A stretch of 64,000 bases of DNA from Acetatifactor sp. (GCA_024693365.1 JAILLF010000044.1:1-64000), one strand, 5' to 3'; counted from the first letter of the stretch, positions 40,576 through 49,900 are shown. Numbers and translations: made by a program. The notes: generated by a model from the letters alone, not told the origin.

Positions 40576-41097
40576 TCACTGGTTCAGGGCTTTGCTGGTG
40601 CGCTCAAGGACATATGCCTTGGTGTTCCACCAACCCTGATGATTGTAGTAGAATCTGAGATACGGCACGCGCTCCTTGTAGCAGTTGCGGCGGATGCTCT
40701 CGGCAGAGCTGGTATCGGACATCAGCTCCACGACCAAGGCCTTTGCCTCGCCGCTCCAAAAAGTAATCACGGTTGCGCTGCCCTTGCGAACGGGTTCCGT
40801 CGTCAGGCGGTACGCGGGAAAATTCTTGGAATAAACGTCAAGGAAGTACTGATCATAGGTGCCGGGATAATTAAACTGATTTTCCTCATTGGGCATCGTG
40901 GGCCCCCAGGAAAATCCGGACTCCGCACCGGAAGAAGAGGGCGCGGGTGCCGTGGACGCAGATCTTGCGTTGGTTGCGGCAGAACTGGAATTTACTGCGG
41001 CGTTTACGGCATTGGTAGCTTCTTTTGCCACGGTTTCAGCGGCATTTTTTAGTTTGTCAGCGACGTTGGAACCAAACAGTTTGTCTAGAAAGCCCAT
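40576..41097 (-). CDS. Hypothetical protein upstream of the RT element
   Basis: A 173-residue protein from ATG 41097 (AAAGGGGG upstream). The N-terminus 'MGFLDKLFGSNVADKLKNAAE' is an amphipathic start seen in many bacterial proteins; an Ala/Ser-rich linker follows (residues ~28-60), then a compact domain 'YPGTYDQYFLDVYSKNFPAY...ITFWSGEAKALVVELMSD...YKERVPYLRFYYNH' to the end. The E-x-K strand and Arg/Cys pattern could suggest a nuclease-like fold, but I cannot support this. Same strand as the RT and separated from it only by the structured element, so it may be part of the same cassette. Confidence 0.75.
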   Translation of the reverse strand: MGFLDKLFGSNVADKLKNAAETVAKEATNAVNAAVNSSSAATNARSASTAPAPSSSGAESGFSWGPTMPNEENQFNYPGTYDQYFLDVYSKNFPAYRLTTEPVRKGSATVITFWSGEAKALVVELMSDTSSAESIRRNCYKERVPYLRFYYNHQGWWNTKAYVLERTSKALNQ

Positions 41098-41201
41098 GTG
41101 TATTCCCCCTTTATTTTTCGATGGAAGTATGCTAATGTTTATTATAATCAAAGAAAAGATGCATGACAAGCATTTTCTTTTGTCTATTGGAGCGTTGCAT
41201 A

Positions 41202-43043
41202 ATGAAAAATCTGATCAAAACCTTGGACCGGTGCTTGCGCTGGTTCGATCATAAACCATTATGGCTATTTGGCTTTCTTCTGTTCGCCGTCGCGTTTGCC
41301 CCCATCGCCGCGTTAGGGGAGGGGTGCGTGTTTGCGTGGCATGATCAGTTAGATGAGTCCATGATGAATTACGTGTTAACCGCGAGGCACTTGGGACAAA
41401 GCGAGATTCCGGAAATGATGGGAGGCATCCGTGCCAGCGGAATGACGCCTTCGGCAATTTTGTTTTTGCCGTTGTTTTCGTTGTTTTCGCCGTTGAAGGC
41501 ATTTCTGATCGCTTATGTTTTTATCTTTTTCTGTGCCTTCCTGGGGATGTATTTTCTGGTAAGGGAGCTGACGGAAAGCAATCTTCTGGCGGTTGCAACT
41601 GCATCATGCTTTGCAATGTTGCCGTATTACGTGATCTACGGCTTGTCACAGATGGGGATCCCGATGGTGATCTTGGGCTTCTTGTATTTATGCAGGAAAA
41701 AAAGGATCCTTCCCGCCCTTGGCATGATCGCCCTGTTTGGCTTTTGCAGCCATCTGGTGCTTACGGGATACTGCGTCCTCGGCTTTGCCGTGCTTCTGAT
41801 CTTGTATCGCCTGATACGCAAGGAAGAGATCAAGCATTGTCTGATTGGATTCTTTGTATTGCTTGGCACCTACGTGATCTCGTGCTTTCACCTTTTTCAG
41901 GAAATCTTGTTTGGCACGGGGGATTTTGTCAGCCACCGCGTGGAGACGGTCAGCGGCAGTCAGCCCTTTTTTGAAACGGTATGGACCATACTGAAGGAAG
42001 GCTCCCAGCATATGTACGGCTATCAGGGAACACTGATTTTGCCCATGATCCTCCTGCTGGTCGCAGGCGTGTTTTTCCTGCGTGTTTGGGAGAAGGAGCG
42101 CAGGGCCAGGTATTGGATCGCCCTGGGCGGTTTTGTTATTTTAGTAGGCATCGCTGTCTTTTTTGGAATCTGTAAGTCGGAAATCGTGGTACGATGGAAG
42201 AACAGTCAGACGGGGTTTCTTCGGTATTTCCAGATGGAGCGATTCTATTGGCTGTATCCCGCAGGGTGGCTTTTGGAGCTTGCCATGATCATTTCCTGTT
42301 GGTGGCCAATCCGTAAGGAAGGCGCTGACGAAAAGGGGGCAGAAAAGGAAGACGCAGGCAGAATTATAGCGGGGAAGGAAGGCGAAGCCGGAAAAACGTA
42401 CGGCAGTCGGGGAAAGCTTTGGCAGAGCGAGACGATCCTTTGCGTGATCTTCGCAGGAATCCTGTTGCCGGTAGTCATAAAGATTGCGGCAAATTCCTTT
42501 TTCTATCAGAACGTCAATCAGTATAACAACAGGACCAGGCCGGAGATCACGGGTTATATTACCTGGGAAGGTTATTACTCCGAGGACGTCATGAAGCAGA
42601 TTGAAGAAGAGATCGGCAAGGATAGGAAAACCTATCGCGTTGCACATCTTGGCATGAATCCCGGCGTTTCCCTCATGCACGGATTCTACACGGTTGACGG
42701 TTATTCTAACAATTACTCTCTGGAGTATAAGCACAAATTCCGCAAGGTCATCGCAAAGGAATTGGAAAAGGTACCGGCAACGGCAAGTTATTTTGATGAT
42801 TGGGGAAGCCGGTGTTATCTCTACAATTCCCAGTCGGGCACGGCATACATGCTTTCGAAGCGGGATCAGGTCAAGTATCAGGGCTTGGAGTTTGACCTGG
42901 ATGCCTTGAAGGATCTTGGATGTGAATATCTTTTCTCTGCCGGGGAGATCCTGGACGCGGAGCAAACGGGACTAAAGCCCATGGGCTATTTTGAGTCGGA
43001 TACTTCCTATTGGGGAATCTGGTTATATGAATTGAAAAAGTGA
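41202..43043 (+). CDS. DUF6044-like polytopic membrane protein
   Basis: A 613-residue membrane protein with about 11 spans and a C-terminal extracytoplasmic domain ('NVNQYNNRTRPEITGYITWEG...YRVAHLGMNPGVSLMHGFYTVDGYSNNYSLEYKHKFR'). The early 'GEGCVFAWHDQLDESMMNYVLTAR' loop and overall layout are like the GT-C type glycosyltransferase-related proteins of the YkoS/DUF6044 group. A charged insert near residue 390 ('KEGADEKGAEKEDAGRI') is cytoplasmic. ATG 41202 has GGAG 9 bp upstream. It may work in surface glycan assembly, an inference from fold only. Confidence 0.78.
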   Translation: MKNLIKTLDRCLRWFDHKPLWLFGFLLFAVAFAPIAALGEGCVFAWHDQLDESMMNYVLTARHLGQSEIPEMMGGIRASGMTPSAILFLPLFSLFSPLKAFLIAYVFIFFCAFLGMYFLVRELTESNLLAVATASCFAMLPYYVIYGLSQMGIPMVILGFLYLCRKKRILPALGMIALFGFCSHLVLTGYCVLGFAVLLILYRLIRKEEIKHCLIGFFVLLGTYVISCFHLFQEILFGTGDFVSHRVETVSGSQPFFETVWTILKEGSQHMYGYQGTLILPMILLLVAGVFFLRVWEKERRARYWIALGGFVILVGIAVFFGICKSEIVVRWKNSQTGFLRYFQMERFYWLYPAGWLLELAMIISCWWPIRKEGADEKGAEKEDAGRIIAGKEGEAGKTYGSRGKLWQSETILCVIFAGILLPVVIKIAANSFFYQNVNQYNNRTRPEITGYITWEGYYSEDVMKQIEEEIGKDRKTYRVAHLGMNPGVSLMHGFYTVDGYSNNYSLEYKHKFRKVIAKELEKVPATASYFDDWGSRCYLYNSQSGTAYMLSKRDQVKYQGLEFDLDALKDLGCEYLFSAGEILDAEQTGLKPMGYFESDTSYWGIWLYELKK

Positions 43044-43045
43044 CA

Positions 43046-43084
43046 AAAACGGAGAGCCGTCAGTCAGACGTACTCTCCGTTTTC
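43046..43084. terminator. Bidirectional terminator overlapping the ABC-F stop
   Basis: AAAACGGAGAG (43046-43056) and CTCTCCGTTTT (43073-43083) form an 11-bp stem with A/T tracts on both sides. It ends the plus-strand gene at 43043 and lies over the last codons of the convergent ABC-F gene. Confidence 0.85.
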
Positions 43085-44911
43085 TATTCTGATCGCAAGT
43101 TCTTCCAAGTATGCCCAGCGGTCCATTTTCTGCTCCAAAAGGGCCTCAGCTTCTTCCTTTTCCTTAGCGATCTGGCCAAGCTTGATGAAGTCACTGGAAT
43201 GCTTTAGGTAATCCTGATCCAGCTTGGCGATCTTTTCTTCAATTGCCTCGATCTCACTCTCAATCGTCTCGTAATCCTTTTGCTCCTGATAGGAGAATTT
43301 AAGCTTGCGCTTCCGGTCGGATCGCCAGTTGGCGCCGGAAGAGCCTTCAGCGTTTTTGTCGGCGTCAGTGCGGGAAGGAGCAGAGGCATCCTCCGAGTGT
43401 TTTGCCGTGTCGGCAAGAATTTCATCCCTGCGGATTGCATAGTCCGTGTATCCGCCTTCATATTGCTTTAGAACGCCGCCCTTTTCAAAGGCGAAGATCC
43501 GGCGGACAATGCGGTCGAGGAAATAGCGGTCGTGGCTTACGGTGATGACAATTCCGGGGAAGCTGTCGAGGTAATCCTCGAGAATCTGCAGGGTGGTCAC
43601 GTCAAGGTCATTTGTAGGTTCGTCCAGAATTAGGACGTTAGGGGCGCTCATTAGCACCTTGCATAAGTGCAGGCGTCTGCGCTCGCCGCCGGAGAGCTTT
43701 CCGAGGAGACCATATTGATCCTCGCCCTCGAAGAGAAACTTTTCCAGCATTCTTGCGGCGCTGATCTTGCCTTCCGGTGTTTCCACGAATTCGGCTTCGT
43801 CACGAATATAGTCAATGACGCGCTGATTTGGATTCATGACGGAAGTGTCAGTTTCTTGCGCGTAGTAGCTGATCTTGACGGTCTGGCCGATTTCCACGGT
43901 TCCCGCATCTTGTTTCTCCAAACCGAGGATGATCTTCATGAGGGTTGATTTTCCGCAACCGTTCGGACCGATGAAGCCCACGCGGTCATCGCGCAGAAAA
44001 TTGTAGGAAAAGTCCTTGATCAAAACCTGATCGCCATAGGACTTGCTGACGTTACAGAGTTCAACGGTGGTTCTTCCAAGGCGCGAGGAGAGGGATGAGA
44101 TTTCAACGCGGCCGTCTTCGACGGGACCTTTGGCATTTTTCAGTTCCTCAAAGCGTTCCAGGCGGGCCTTTTGCTTGGTAGTACGGGCCCTGGCGCCCCT
44201 TTGCACCCACGCAAGCTCAGTTCTCAGGATGGACGCACGCTTTCTTGCGCTGGCGCGCTCCATGTCCTCGCGCTGCATCTTGAGCTCCAGATATCCTGCA
44301 TAATTGGCCTCATAGGAATAAAGGGAACCCTTGTCGACCTCGACAATGCGGGTACATACGCTGTCGAGGAAATAGCGGTCATGGGTCACCATGCATAAGG
44401 TTCCGCGGTAGTTTCGAAGCGTTTTTTCCAACCAATCGGACATTTCGCCGTCCAGGTGGTTGGTGGGCTCGTCCAAAACCAGAATTTCTGCGGGGGACAA
44501 GAGAACGCTCACAAGCGCAAGGCGCTTTCGCTGACCGCCGGAGAGCTCGCCGCAGGGCTGGAAAAAGTCCGTGACGCCCAGTCTCGTCAGCATGCTTTTG
44601 GCATCGCCCTCAAGCGTCGAGGCATTATCCTCACGGCGATTCTCCTTCATCACGGCCTCCAGGACGGTCTCCTTTGGCGGAAACGAAGGAGATTGGGGAA
44701 GAAAGCGGACAAGATGGTTATTCGCCAAGGTACGGTTTCCCTCGTCAGGCTCCTCTAAGCCGGCGACGAGCTTTAATAGCGTGGATTTGCCTGTCCCGTT
44801 AATGCCGATAATCCCCACCTTTTCCCCCTCCTGAAGAAAGAAGGAACAATGGTCAAAAATTTTTCTCTGGCCAAAGGCCAAACTAACGTCATCCAAAGAC
44901 AAAACGTTCAC
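43064..44911 (-). CDS. ABC-F family ATPase
   Basis: A 615-residue soluble protein with two ABC ATPase domains and no membrane spans. Domain 1 has GINGTGKST, 'LSGGQRKRLALVSVLL' and 'LVLDEPTNHLDG'; an interdomain linker ('LAWVQRGARARTTKQKARLERF') follows; domain 2 has GPNGCGKST, 'LSGGERRRLHLCKVLM' and 'LILDEPTNDLD'; the C-terminal end is a coiled coil ('YETIESEIEAIEEKIAKLDQ'). This is the Uup-like ABC-F layout: such proteins bind ribosomes and relieve stalls, some conferring antibiotic protection. Start is GTG 44911 with GAGGA 8 bp upstream. Its 3' codons form part of a bidirectional terminator. Confidence 0.93.
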   Translation of the reverse strand: MNVLSLDDVSLAFGQRKIFDHCSFFLQEGEKVGIIGINGTGKSTLLKLVAGLEEPDEGNRTLANNHLVRFLPQSPSFPPKETVLEAVMKENRREDNASTLEGDAKSMLTRLGVTDFFQPCGELSGGQRKRLALVSVLLSPAEILVLDEPTNHLDGEMSDWLEKTLRNYRGTLCMVTHDRYFLDSVCTRIVEVDKGSLYSYEANYAGYLELKMQREDMERASARKRASILRTELAWVQRGARARTTKQKARLERFEELKNAKGPVEDGRVEISSLSSRLGRTTVELCNVSKSYGDQVLIKDFSYNFLRDDRVGFIGPNGCGKSTLMKIILGLEKQDAGTVEIGQTVKISYYAQETDTSVMNPNQRVIDYIRDEAEFVETPEGKISAARMLEKFLFEGEDQYGLLGKLSGGERRRLHLCKVLMSAPNVLILDEPTNDLDVTTLQILEDYLDSFPGIVITVSHDRYFLDRIVRRIFAFEKGGVLKQYEGGYTDYAIRRDEILADTAKHSEDASAPSRTDADKNAEGSSGANWRSDRKRKLKFSYQEQKDYETIESEIEAIEEKIAKLDQDYLKHSSDFIKLGQIAKEKEEAEALLEQKMDRWAYLEELAIRIENGEYV

Positions 44912-44921
44912 GAATGCGTCC

Positions 44922-45878
44922 TCACTTATCAGTTTGTGATTTTACTGCGACTAGGGTCGATTCGGCTTTATGGGTGCGATGAAGAAGGTAAAAGCCGGCT
45001 ATGATCATGGAGATGCCAATGATCAGGAAACACTGTAATTCCTTGAGACTAGTTTCCTGAAAAAAGTAAGCAAATATGGTTCCGGCAGAGTTGAAGGTGC
45101 AATGCATTAAAAAGGTACTGAAAATGGAACCGGTGTACTCTGCGGCAATGCAAAAGATACAACCCATGGCAGAGGCATATACAAACCATATGGGATTTCC
45201 GTGAACCCAGCCAAAGAGCAGGGAAGAGATCGCGATGCCGATCCACTTGGGAAGCGCTTTGTCAAAACGGCTGAGCATGAGACCTCGGAAGGTCAGTTCC
45301 TCCGTCAAGGGAGCGATGAGGGCTTGCGCAATCATGGAAACGGCAAAGGATCCTTCGGAGCCAAAACTGGAGGATTCCGTATAACTCTCCATCAATGATT
45401 CGGGCAGGAGACTCAGAACGGCATCAATAAAAAAGTAGAAACCTAACGTAAGCAGCACCATGGCGGGAAGATACCTTGGGGAAAACTTCCGGAACTGGGT
45501 CTCTTCAAAGAAGTTCTTTTTGTGCAAAGCAAAGAAGATGAGCAGAAAGACCACGAGGATAAAACCGTAGAGGCACAAAAGGCCGTTGGTATTCGCAAGT
45601 GCCTTGTTGTATGCTTCTTCAACGATTTGCCCGGCTACGTCAGTCATTTGTGAGGAATTCATTTCCGTATTGGAGCCGCGAGCTGCCAGTAGCTTAAATA
45701 CGTAGTAAATCATTAGAATGTAGGTGGCTGCGACTTGAGAAACAATAAAAAGCAAAAAATAACACAGGCCCTTCATCAACTGAAAGAAACAATTGGTTTC
45801 CTTCGGCGAACCGTTGGGAGTTGGTGCTTGGGGAAATTCTTCTTGAGATGACGATATTTCGTCAAAATAATCCGACAT
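44922..45878 (-). CDS. CPBP family intramembrane metalloprotease
   Basis: A 318-residue membrane protein. After a ~40-residue soluble start come about eight spans with the CPBP/Abi motifs 'PLTEELTFRGLMLSRF' (EExxxR), 'SLLFGWVHGN' and 'FLMHCTFNS', which coordinate the catalytic metal. Members process prenylated or secreted peptides, and in Firmicutes often act in bacteriocin maturation or immunity. ATG 45878 follows AAAGGAG. It lies 10 bp from the ABC-F gene on the same strand and may be cotranscribed. No bacteriocin gene is recognised. Confidence 0.9.
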   Translation of the reverse strand: MSDYFDEISSSQEEFPQAPTPNGSPKETNCFFQLMKGLCYFLLFIVSQVAATYILMIYYVFKLLAARGSNTEMNSSQMTDVAGQIVEEAYNKALANTNGLLCLYGFILVVFLLIFFALHKKNFFEETQFRKFSPRYLPAMVLLTLGFYFFIDAVLSLLPESLMESYTESSSFGSEGSFAVSMIAQALIAPLTEELTFRGLMLSRFDKALPKWIGIAISSLLFGWVHGNPIWFVYASAMGCIFCIAAEYTGSIFSTFLMHCTFNSAGTIFAYFFQETSLKELQCFLIIGISMIIAGFYLLHRTHKAESTLVAVKSQTDK

Positions 45879-45917
45879 TGGGTTTCTCCTTTCGATTGCC
45901 ATGGGTATCGTTACGCG

Positions 45918-46883
45918 TCATGAAGAAAGGTCCCTTGGGAAAAAGTAAGGGCGCAGCAAGGATTCCTGCAGATCCTGCCCGATGACGATCAGAATTTCCT
46001 GACCCATCGGAACGCACTCGCACAGAGTCTCCAATGGAGTGGCGTTGATCTGGAGCCAATCCCCCTCGGGAAGGGGAAGATAGCCTTTTATGCGAAAGAT
46101 GATACCCAGACCGTCGTCTTGAAACAGCTGTTGCAACGTTTCCTCCAACGCTTCCTGCGAGAGCCTCACGTGCATGAAGAACAAGGAAGAAAAGGATTTC
46201 TTGGGATCGAACCAAAGCTTCTCGTGATCCGCGCGCACCCAGCCACAGCTGGAAATGAGGGCAAAATCCTCATCCGTGAGACTGTCCCAGGGCTTGCACA
46301 GGGGACTGGCCTTAGTGCTGCTTAGTTCGAAACGGCGAGGACACTTGAATTCTTCCAGGGCGTGATTTAGATGCGAGAGCGTAGTTGCGATCCTGTCCGG
46401 GGAAGCGTCCTGTACCTTGCTTAATATGAGCATGCCGGCATTAGCAGTCTGAGATACCATCAAATACTCTTCCTGGCGGGACATGCATTCATCCATGCCG
46501 GCATCGAGGATGGTGATGACGTTTCCGGCCTCATACCAGGAATCTATGGGTTCGTCGTGAAGGACGTCAAAAAATGCGTCCACGTCGTAAATGCCGGAGG
46601 GCTCCACAAGGATGCGGTTAAAGCCGCGCATGGCCATGGAGATCAGCTTGGTCCGAAAGCGCCTTTTCCAATCCGTCACGACGCTGCCGCCGACGATTTG
46701 TTCTACGTCGATCCTGTCTCCAAGAAGATCCTGCAGCATGAGCATGTCTATGTTGACGGCGCCGAAATCATTTTCGATAATGCCGACTTGGTAGCCTTTC
46801 GAAACCAGCCATTCAGCATATTTTTTGATAAACGTGGTTTTGCCGGAACCTAAAAATCCGGTGATCAAATCAATTTGAATCAT
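45918..46883 (-). CDS. COG0523-like G3E GTPase without CxCC motif
   Basis: A 321-residue P-loop GTPase: Walker A GFLGSGKTT near residue 9, 'IIENDFGAVNID' (switch region), 'ILVEPSGIYDVD' and 'LILSKVQDAS' in the NKxD position. Where zinc chaperones have GCICC the sequence reads 'IVGGSVVTDWKRRF', so the metal-binding site is missing. A CobW_C-like C-terminus follows. ATG 46883 follows AAGGAGCG. It is not near the Zur-type boxes. It may serve a different metal or have lost chaperoning; role undetermined. Confidence 0.85.
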   Translation of the reverse strand: MIQIDLITGFLGSGKTTFIKKYAEWLVSKGYQVGIIENDFGAVNIDMLMLQDLLGDRIDVEQIVGGSVVTDWKRRFRTKLISMAMRGFNRILVEPSGIYDVDAFFDVLHDEPIDSWYEAGNVITILDAGMDECMSRQEEYLMVSQTANAGMLILSKVQDASPDRIATTLSHLNHALEEFKCPRRFELSSTKASPLCKPWDSLTDEDFALISSCGWVRADHEKLWFDPKKSFSSLFFMHVRLSQEALEETLQQLFQDDGLGIIFRIKGYLPLPEGDWLQINATPLETLCECVPMGQEILIVIGQDLQESLLRPYFFPRDLSS

Positions 46884-46996
46884 ATCCTGCGCTCCTTGTC
46901 TTTCCATGGTGATTGTAGCACGAGGGGAGGGATTTGCGCAACTTAATTTCTCCCGTGCGTTTTATGATTTCTTTCGTTTTCATTTTGACTATTTTT

Positions 46997-47005
46997 TGCT
47001 ATAAT
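46997..47005 (+). promoter_or_regulatory. Extended -10 promoter for amidase gene
   Basis: TGCTATAAT, an extended -10 element, lies about 80 bp before the start of the amidase gene. No clear -35 is seen at the right distance. Confidence 0.45.
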
Positions 47006-47085
47006 GAAGAAGACTTGCAAAGATAGGAAAGAGTGGCACGTAATAAAATATCGTTCAATCATAAGACGGAAAGCTGGAATTTGAC

Positions 47086-48117
47086 GTGAAAAGAAAAGGG
47101 TTATTTTGGAAAATGAAGAAATTTGCGTTGCTGGCGTGCCTTTGTGCGGTTCTCTCGGCATGTTCGGATGACGTGGAAACGATGGAAGGATTTCCCTCAG
47201 GAGTACCGATCGAATCACAGGAGGCGGTGGAGGCAGGAAATCCGGAGGAAAGCGTCATAAACGCGGGAGATTTGGAACTGGAATTCTGGGCGACGGAGGA
47301 GAGCAACACGGAGGAAAGCGTTGTAAACGCGGGGGACTTGGAACCGGAATTCTGGGCAACGGAGGAGAGCAAAACCAGAGAGAGCGAAACCAGGGAGAGC
47401 AAAACCAAGGAGAGCGAAACCAGGGAGAGCGAAACCAAGGAGAGCGAAACCAGGGAGAATAAAGCGACGGATGCCTTGCGGACTGGCGGGAAGCTGATCG
47501 TGATCGATGCCGGGCATCAGAAGAAGGGAAACTCCGAGAAGGAACCGGACGGCCCGGGGTCGACGACCATGAAGTCGAAGGTTTCCTACGGAACGGAGGG
47601 GCGCTTTACGGGTCTTGCAGAATACGAACTGACGCTGATCGTGGCGAAAAAGCTGCAAACGATTTTGCTGGATCGGGGTTATGACGTGATCATGGTGCGG
47701 GAGACGCATGACGTGAATATCAGCAACAGTGAGCGCGCGGCCGTGGCCAATGACGCTAATGCCGATGCCTTTATCCGTATTCACGCAAACGGGTCTGAGG
47801 ACAGCTCCGTAAATGGTGCGGAGACCATCTGTCAGACAAAGAAAAATCCTTACAATAGTGCCTTTTATCGGCAAAGCAGGGACCTGTCGGATGCCGTTCT
47901 GGACGGACTGTGTGCGGAGTGCGGTTGTAAGAAGCTTAGAGTCTGGGAGACGGATACCATGAGTGGCATCAACTGGTGCCAGGTTCCCGTGACCATCGTG
48001 GAGATGGGTTACATGTCCAATGAGAAGGAAGACAGGCTCATGGCCACGGAGGAGTACCAGGATAAGTTGGCGAAGGGGATTGCAGACGGGATCGATGCAT
48101 ATTTTCAAGGTCAGTAA
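47086..48117 (+). CDS. N-acetylmuramoyl-L-alanine amidase, lipoprotein
   Basis: A 343-residue secreted enzyme. A lipoprotein signal ends at the lipobox 'LSAC' near residue 26; ATG 47113 ([11 protein letters not shown]) is an alternative start with a shorter signal. A charged Ser/Glu/Thr linker with many 'ESETRESKT' repeats spans about residues 50-130. The amidase_3 domain follows with '[13 protein letters not shown]' (first zinc His), '[12 protein letters not shown]' (zinc Glu), '[11 protein letters not shown]' (second His) and catalytic Glu in '[15 protein letters not shown]'. It cleaves the amide between N-acetylmuramic acid and the stem peptide, in cell separation or sporulation-related wall turnover. 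Confidence 0.92.
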   Translation: MKRKGLFWKMKKFALLACLCAVLSACSDDVETMEGFPSGVPIESQEAVEAGNPEESVINAGDLELEFWATEESNTEESVVNAGDLEPEFWATEESKTRESETRESKTKESETRESETKESETRENKATDALRTGGKLIVIDAGHQKKGNSEKEPDGPGSTTMKSKVSYGTEGRFTGLAEYELTLIVAKKLQTILLDRGYDVIMVRETHDVNISNSERAAVANDANADAFIRIHANGSEDSSVNGAETICQTKKNPYNSAFYRQSRDLSDAVLDGLCAECGCKKLRVWETDTMSGINWCQVPVTIVEMGYMSNEKEDRLMATEEYQDKLAKGIADGIDAYFQGQ

Positions 48118-48121
48118 CCCG

Positions 48122-48190
48122 TGACAGTAGGGACGGTTCCTTTTGGCACGTTACTGACCATGACAGTAAAGACGGTTCTTTTTGGCCGTT
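48122..48190 (+). repeat. Two tandem GGGACG-type repeat units
   Basis: Two imperfect copies of about 38 bp start with TGACAGTAGGGACGGTTCC and TGACAGTAAAGACGGTTCT, between the amidase and the convergent germination gene. The core is similar to hairpins at 52731, 59461 and 62413. The second copy reaches the germination-gene stop. Confidence 0.6.
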
Positions 48191-49733
48191 ATCGTCGCCA
48201 CACCTTGCTAGGCTGGGCTTTGGCGGTGGGAGTGCGCAGGATGAGGTTGACGAGCGCCTTTCCATTCCAAGGGAAGAGGGGCCAGAAATAGCTGTAGCCT
48301 CCGAAGGTCGGGGTGGTGAGGATGGATAGGAGCACGAGACCTAAACCGATCCAAAAGCCGTGGATACCGGCGAAAAAAGTGCAAAGCAGCAAAAACATGC
48401 GGTAGAGGCGCAGCGCGTCGGAGAGTTCGACGCACGAGACGGAGATGGTCGCCAGGAGCGTGATGCCGCCATAAAATAGGACTTCTGAAGTACTCCAGTG
48501 CAAACTGACGGCAATGTCACCTATCAACAAACCGCCCACAATGGACAACGCGCCGGAAAAACGGTCTGAGCTTAAGGACGCGGAGTACTGGAACATTGCA
48601 AGAAAGAATTCAACAACAAGCACGTAAAAGAAAAGTCGTCCCTTGGAGGGGATTTCCGTTGAGATCAGCTGGAGCCTTTCGGCCAGCTGGGGATAATAAG
48701 CCGTGATGAGCAGGAACAGTGGCAAGAACAACAGTGCCACGGGCATGCACAGGAACCGGATGAATCTCAGGTAAGTCCCCACCAGGGGATTTTTGTAATA
48801 ATCCTCTGCCGTCTGCGTAAAATGGAAGATGGTACAGGGCAGAACGAGAGCCATGGGAGTGTTGTCAACCAAAATGAGAACGTAGCCTTCCGCCAGATAG
48901 CTGGCGGCCACGTCTGGGCGCTCAGTCATTTGCAGGCTCGGCAGAGGGTTAAAAAAGCGCCGTTTCACCAGAAGCTCCTCCAAGCTCTTTGTTCCCATGG
49001 TCAGGGCGGTGATCTTTAATTCATCTATCTTTTTGGAGATTTTCCGGACAAGCTCTGGATCGCAGCGGTCCTCAAGATATGCGACACAAACGTCAGTTTT
49101 TCCGATCTGACCAACCTCGTGCATTTCAAAGACAAGATGCGGGGAACGGATCCGCCTTCTGATCAGATTGGCATTGGTCAGGAGGATTTCGATAAAGCCG
49201 TCTCTGGCGCCGCGGGTCATCTTTTCCAGCTCCGGCTCGTCGACGCTGCGCGAATGGTAGGCGCGGGTGTCCAATATGACAGCCTGCGCGAAGCCATCGA
49301 CAAAGAGAACGGAATTACCGCTGGTGAGCTTGTCAAGGACGACGTTAAAATCGGAAGCGTAGCTGATCTGTGCGATGCCAACGCGTGCTTCTATGAAGGC
49401 GTGAAGCGAATTGTTATTATCGCCTGGAGTATTTGAATCCTGCCCAGAGGCGGTAAGCTGCGGCAGGTTTGCCTGCTCTCCCTCCGTTCCTTGCAGCGCG
49501 CCAAACATTTTCTCCAATAATTCAGAGACGCAAAAACCATTGAGGCCAATCCAGAAAGCCTTGGTCTCTCCGAGGAGGAGATCCCTCGTCATCAGGTCAA
49601 AGCTTTTTCCAAGAGGCAGGAGCGAGTGAAGCTTGGCCACGTTCTCTCCAAGCTCAGCCCGGATCAGGGCTTTGTCGTTGCTTTCCCAGTTGTTTTGGTC
49701 ACTGTCGTACGTGTCATTCTTATTTTCCGTCAT
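48189..49733 (-). CDS. Spore germination protein GerA family (GerAA-type)
   Basis: A 514-residue membrane protein of the GerA/SpoVAF family. The cytoplasmic N-terminal part shows 'SLLPLGKSFDLMTRDLLLGE' and 'LFVDGFAQAVILDTRAYHSRSVDEPE...GARDGFIEILLTNANLIRRRI', both family signatures; the C-terminal half has about five spans, including 'LRFIRFLCMPVALLFLPLFL' and 'PTFGGYSYFWPLFPWNGK'. GerAA subunits form nutrient receptors in the spore inner membrane with GerAB and GerAC, which are not adjacent here. It may therefore be a SpoVAF-like or orphan copy. It indicates that the organism sporulates or descends from one that does. Confidence 0.93.
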   Translation of the reverse strand: MTENKNDTYDSDQNNWESNDKALIRAELGENVAKLHSLLPLGKSFDLMTRDLLLGETKAFWIGLNGFCVSELLEKMFGALQGTEGEQANLPQLTASGQDSNTPGDNNNSLHAFIEARVGIAQISYASDFNVVLDKLTSGNSVLFVDGFAQAVILDTRAYHSRSVDEPELEKMTRGARDGFIEILLTNANLIRRRIRSPHLVFEMHEVGQIGKTDVCVAYLEDRCDPELVRKISKKIDELKITALTMGTKSLEELLVKRRFFNPLPSLQMTERPDVAASYLAEGYVLILVDNTPMALVLPCTIFHFTQTAEDYYKNPLVGTYLRFIRFLCMPVALLFLPLFLLITAYYPQLAERLQLISTEIPSKGRLFFYVLVVEFFLAMFQYSASLSSDRFSGALSIVGGLLIGDIAVSLHWSTSEVLFYGGITLLATISVSCVELSDALRLYRMFLLLCTFFAGIHGFWIGLGLVLLSILTTPTFGGYSYFWPLFPWNGKALVNLILRTPTAKAQPSKVWRR

Positions 49734-49900
49734 GAGGTTTCCTCTCAGTTTGATGTTGTTGCACCTGTTTTTGATGCGCTTTCTTTGCTCATAGTTTTCC
49801 CAAGATCACAAATGCTATGCGCCATGTTTACAAAGCACGCCGCCCATGCTAAAATGAGGTGAAAAATGATATTAAGCAAAGGAACGTACGTGATAAGACC

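Noticed and set aside
38952..41097. Diversity-generating retroelement
   Set aside because: No template/variable repeat pair with adenine-specific differences and no Avd or target gene was seen.
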